Part shown: positions 5,443 through 6,207 of the stretch, one piece after another
Layout: the number at the start of each line of letters is the position of its first letter
Numbering within the stretch: position 1 is the first letter of the stretch
Origin: Methanobacteriota archaeon
GTDB lineage: Archaea; Thermoplasmatota; Poseidoniia; Poseidoniales; Poseidoniaceae
Direction: 5' to 3'
Assembly: GCA_009936765.1 (NCBI GenBank)
Contig: JAACDL010000104.1
Location: forward strand, 1 to 6,207
DNA length: 6,207 nt
The notes under the pieces: model-generated
Told to the model about the DNA's origin: nothing
Seen by the model: the letters and a program-made list of their open reading frames with translations, nothing else
The model's database searches: none
Translations under genes and position numbers: made by a program

Positions 5443-5487
5443 ACAAATATAATTTGTAAATCAAAGGTATTTTTTGTATAATACAAA
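5443..5487. promoter_or_regulatory. Tandem AT-rich dyads, candidate operators of the HTH gene
   Basis: ACAAAT-ATA-ATTTGT (5443-5457) and TTTGTAT-A-ATACAAA (5473-5487) are two perfect 15-base dyads sharing the half-site TTTGT/ACAAA, with centres 30 bases apart. They lie directly upstream of the TATA box at 5488-5495. This is the expected site for autoregulation by the HTH protein encoded next. Confidence 0.6.
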
Positions 5488-5495
5488 TTTATATG
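5488..5495 (+). promoter_or_regulatory. TATA box of the HTH-RNase operon
   Basis: TTTATATG, preceded by ACAAA as a possible BRE, is close to the archaeal TATA consensus. Its centre is about 26 bases before the ATG at 5517, predicting a start of transcription at or just before that codon. This argues against the upstream in-frame ATG at 5493, which would overlap the TATA box. Confidence 0.55.
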
Positions 5496-5516
5496 CCTGA
5501 TAGTCTACGGAGAGAC

Positions 5517-5771
5517 ATGGCCCTGACTCCAAACCAGATCGCTGAGTTACTCAAATTACGTGCCCTTGGATGGAGCCAATCTGAGATTGCCGAGATTCTG
5601 AATACTTCTCAGCAGGTCATCGGTTATCAATTGAAAAAACTCAAGGAACAATCCAAGAAAAAGGGTACTGATGAGGTGTTCAATGCAGCCCTTATCGGTG
5701 GACTCGCAGGAGCTGCCGCAGGAATTGGGATTGTGGCATTGCTTGAATTATTGAAGGACTCAAAGAAATGA
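5517..5771 (+). CDS. Small helix-turn-helix protein with C-terminal glycine-zipper membrane helix
   Basis: The 84-residue product begins with a compact HTH: L-T-P-N-Q-I-A-E-L-L-K-L-R-A-L-G-W (3-19), then S-Q-S-E-I-A-E-I-L (20-28), a short turn, and a recognition helix starting at T30-S-Q-Q-V-I-G-Y-Q-L-K-K-L (30-42). This resembles the Sigma-70 region 4/LuxR-like tri-helical fold. A Lys-rich linker (43-50) leads to a hydrophobic segment (57-79) containing G61-x3-G65-x3-G69, a glycine zipper typical of tightly packed or oligomerising membrane helices. It is therefore probably a membrane-tethered DNA-binding protein. ATG 5517 is preferred because a TATA box lies 26 bases upstream and GGAG precedes it; ATG 5493 would add eight residues. 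The RNase gene starts 10 bases after its stop, so the two form an operon. Likely targets are the dyads just upstream. No exact family name is offered. Confidence 0.82.
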   Translation: MALTPNQIAELLKLRALGWSQSEIAEILNTSQQVIGYQLKKLKEQSKKKGTDEVFNAALIGGLAGAAAGIGIVALLELLKDSKK

Positions 5772-5781
5772 AGGTGAAGAG

Positions 5782-6207
5782 ATGACAGAAGAAACAGACT
5801 ATCAATGTATTTTAGATGGGTCTAATGTCATCGTAAAATCACAGAAAGGGACTGATGGGAAAAGGGCCCCTCACATCGTTGTAGCCAGGCTCCAATCAGC
5901 TATAGCTTACTTCAAAAACCGAGATATTAACTGTAAACTATTTTTTGATGATGCTACTTTACAACAAGCAAAAAAAGAGAAAAGGCCGTTAGTGGGCAGT
6001 ATGGAGGAGTTACAATCCATACTGGATGAAAATGAAATTGAAATAATCACAAATGACGGAACTATGGCGAGATTTGCAATAGAAAACGAAATTCCAATCA
6101 TCACAAATGATCATTTTAAGGATTGGGTTAGTGGTAAAACTACATCCAAGGCGACAAAGGACATTACCACTGATGATTGGAAAAAAATACAGGAGCAACG
6201 TATTGGA
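5782..6207 (+). CDS. NYN/PIN-like ribonuclease, 3' end missing
   Basis: The frame runs open to the window edge (142 codons visible). The N-terminal part matches the NYN/Zc3h12a-type PIN fold, metal-dependent RNases: I-L-D12-G-S-N-V on strand 1 (the first catalytic Asp and adjacent Asn), a helix with A-I-A-Y-F-K-x-R (40-47), the strand K-L-F-F-D-D (52-57), I-I-T-N-D92-G-T-M-A-R-F-A (88-99), and I-P-I-I-T-N-D110-H-F-K-D-W (104-115), which resembles the V-S-N-D-x-Y-x-D motif of Zc3h12a. D12, D92 and D110 (possibly D56/D57) would form the acidic metal site. After about residue 117 a polar, Lys/Thr-rich segment follows, so another domain may lie beyond the window. A strong Shine-Dalgarno (AGGTGA, 5772-5777) precedes the ATG by four bases, and the gene follows the HTH gene by 10 bases. 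Substrate (mRNA, tRNA or other) is unknown. Confidence 0.82.
   Translation, partial: MTEETDYQCILDGSNVIVKSQKGTDGKRAPHIVVARLQSAIAYFKNRDINCKLFFDDATLQQAKKEKRPLVGSMEELQSILDENEIEIITNDGTMARFAIENEIPIITNDHFKDWVSGKTTSKATKDITTDDWKKIQEQRIG

Larger units (their letters stand above)
5223..5492. other. Structured 270-base non-coding region before the HTH-RNase operon
   Basis: I find no gene here, and no tRNA- or rRNA-like core. It is dense in symmetry: a stem with one bulge at 5327-5343, an overlapping alternative TGCTAAT/GTTAGCA (5316-5322 with 5334-5340), a perfect 9-bp stem at 5387-5395/5409-5417, and two AT-rich dyads at 5443-5487. A degenerate motif around CCTTCGTATNCT recurs at least four times. It could be an operator array, an unannotated small RNA, or both. 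Confidence 0.6.

Overview
The window looks archaeal and most likely comes from a marine Group II type euryarchaeon (Candidatus Poseidoniales) or a close relative. The best marker is an MC1-family chromosomal protein at 1676-1942, a DNA-architectural family known from Methanosarcina, haloarchaea and marine group II. Supporting signs are archaeal TATA boxes about 25 bases upstream of several starts (apparently leaderless or short-leader transcripts), a stand-alone Lrp/AsnC RAM domain, and a membrane protein with a zinc ribbon. There are no rRNA, tRNA, IS or CRISPR features. The assignment is inferred from gene content only; no marker phylogeny was possible.

Layout. Positions 1-1272 hold the C-terminal part of a large surface protein: Ig-like beta domains, one membrane span and a short cytoplasmic tail carrying a tandem tryptophan motif. 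A small RAM-domain protein follows (1304-1537). A structured intergenic region with two adjacent hairpins leads into MC1 (1676-1942), which ends at a textbook hairpin plus T-tract terminator (1984-2023). A DoxX-type four-helix membrane protein fused to a roughly 185-residue soluble domain (2093-3070) converges on a PAQR/hemolysin III homologue on the minus strand (3117-3827). Divergent from that is a small two-helix membrane protein ending in a zinc ribbon (3913-4236). After an AT-rich gap comes an unrecognised two-helix membrane protein (4416-5222).

The right end is the most distinctive part. A 270-base non-coding region (5223-5492) holds several inverted repeats and four to five degenerate direct repeats. 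They precede a tight two-gene operon: an 84-residue protein with an N-terminal helix-turn-helix and a C-terminal glycine-zipper membrane helix (5517-5771), then a NYN/PIN-like ribonuclease (5782 to the window end, open). Small DNA-binding protein, putative RNase and dyad-rich promoter together resemble an autoregulated nuclease module, possibly toxin-antitoxin-like. This is the best candidate for an undescribed system, but the function is inference.

The genes from 1 to about 4236 look like unrelated housekeeping or envelope genes rather than one pathway. From 4237 rightward the DNA is visibly more AT-rich (especially 4237-5222) and the genes are less familiar, which may mark the start of a more variable region.
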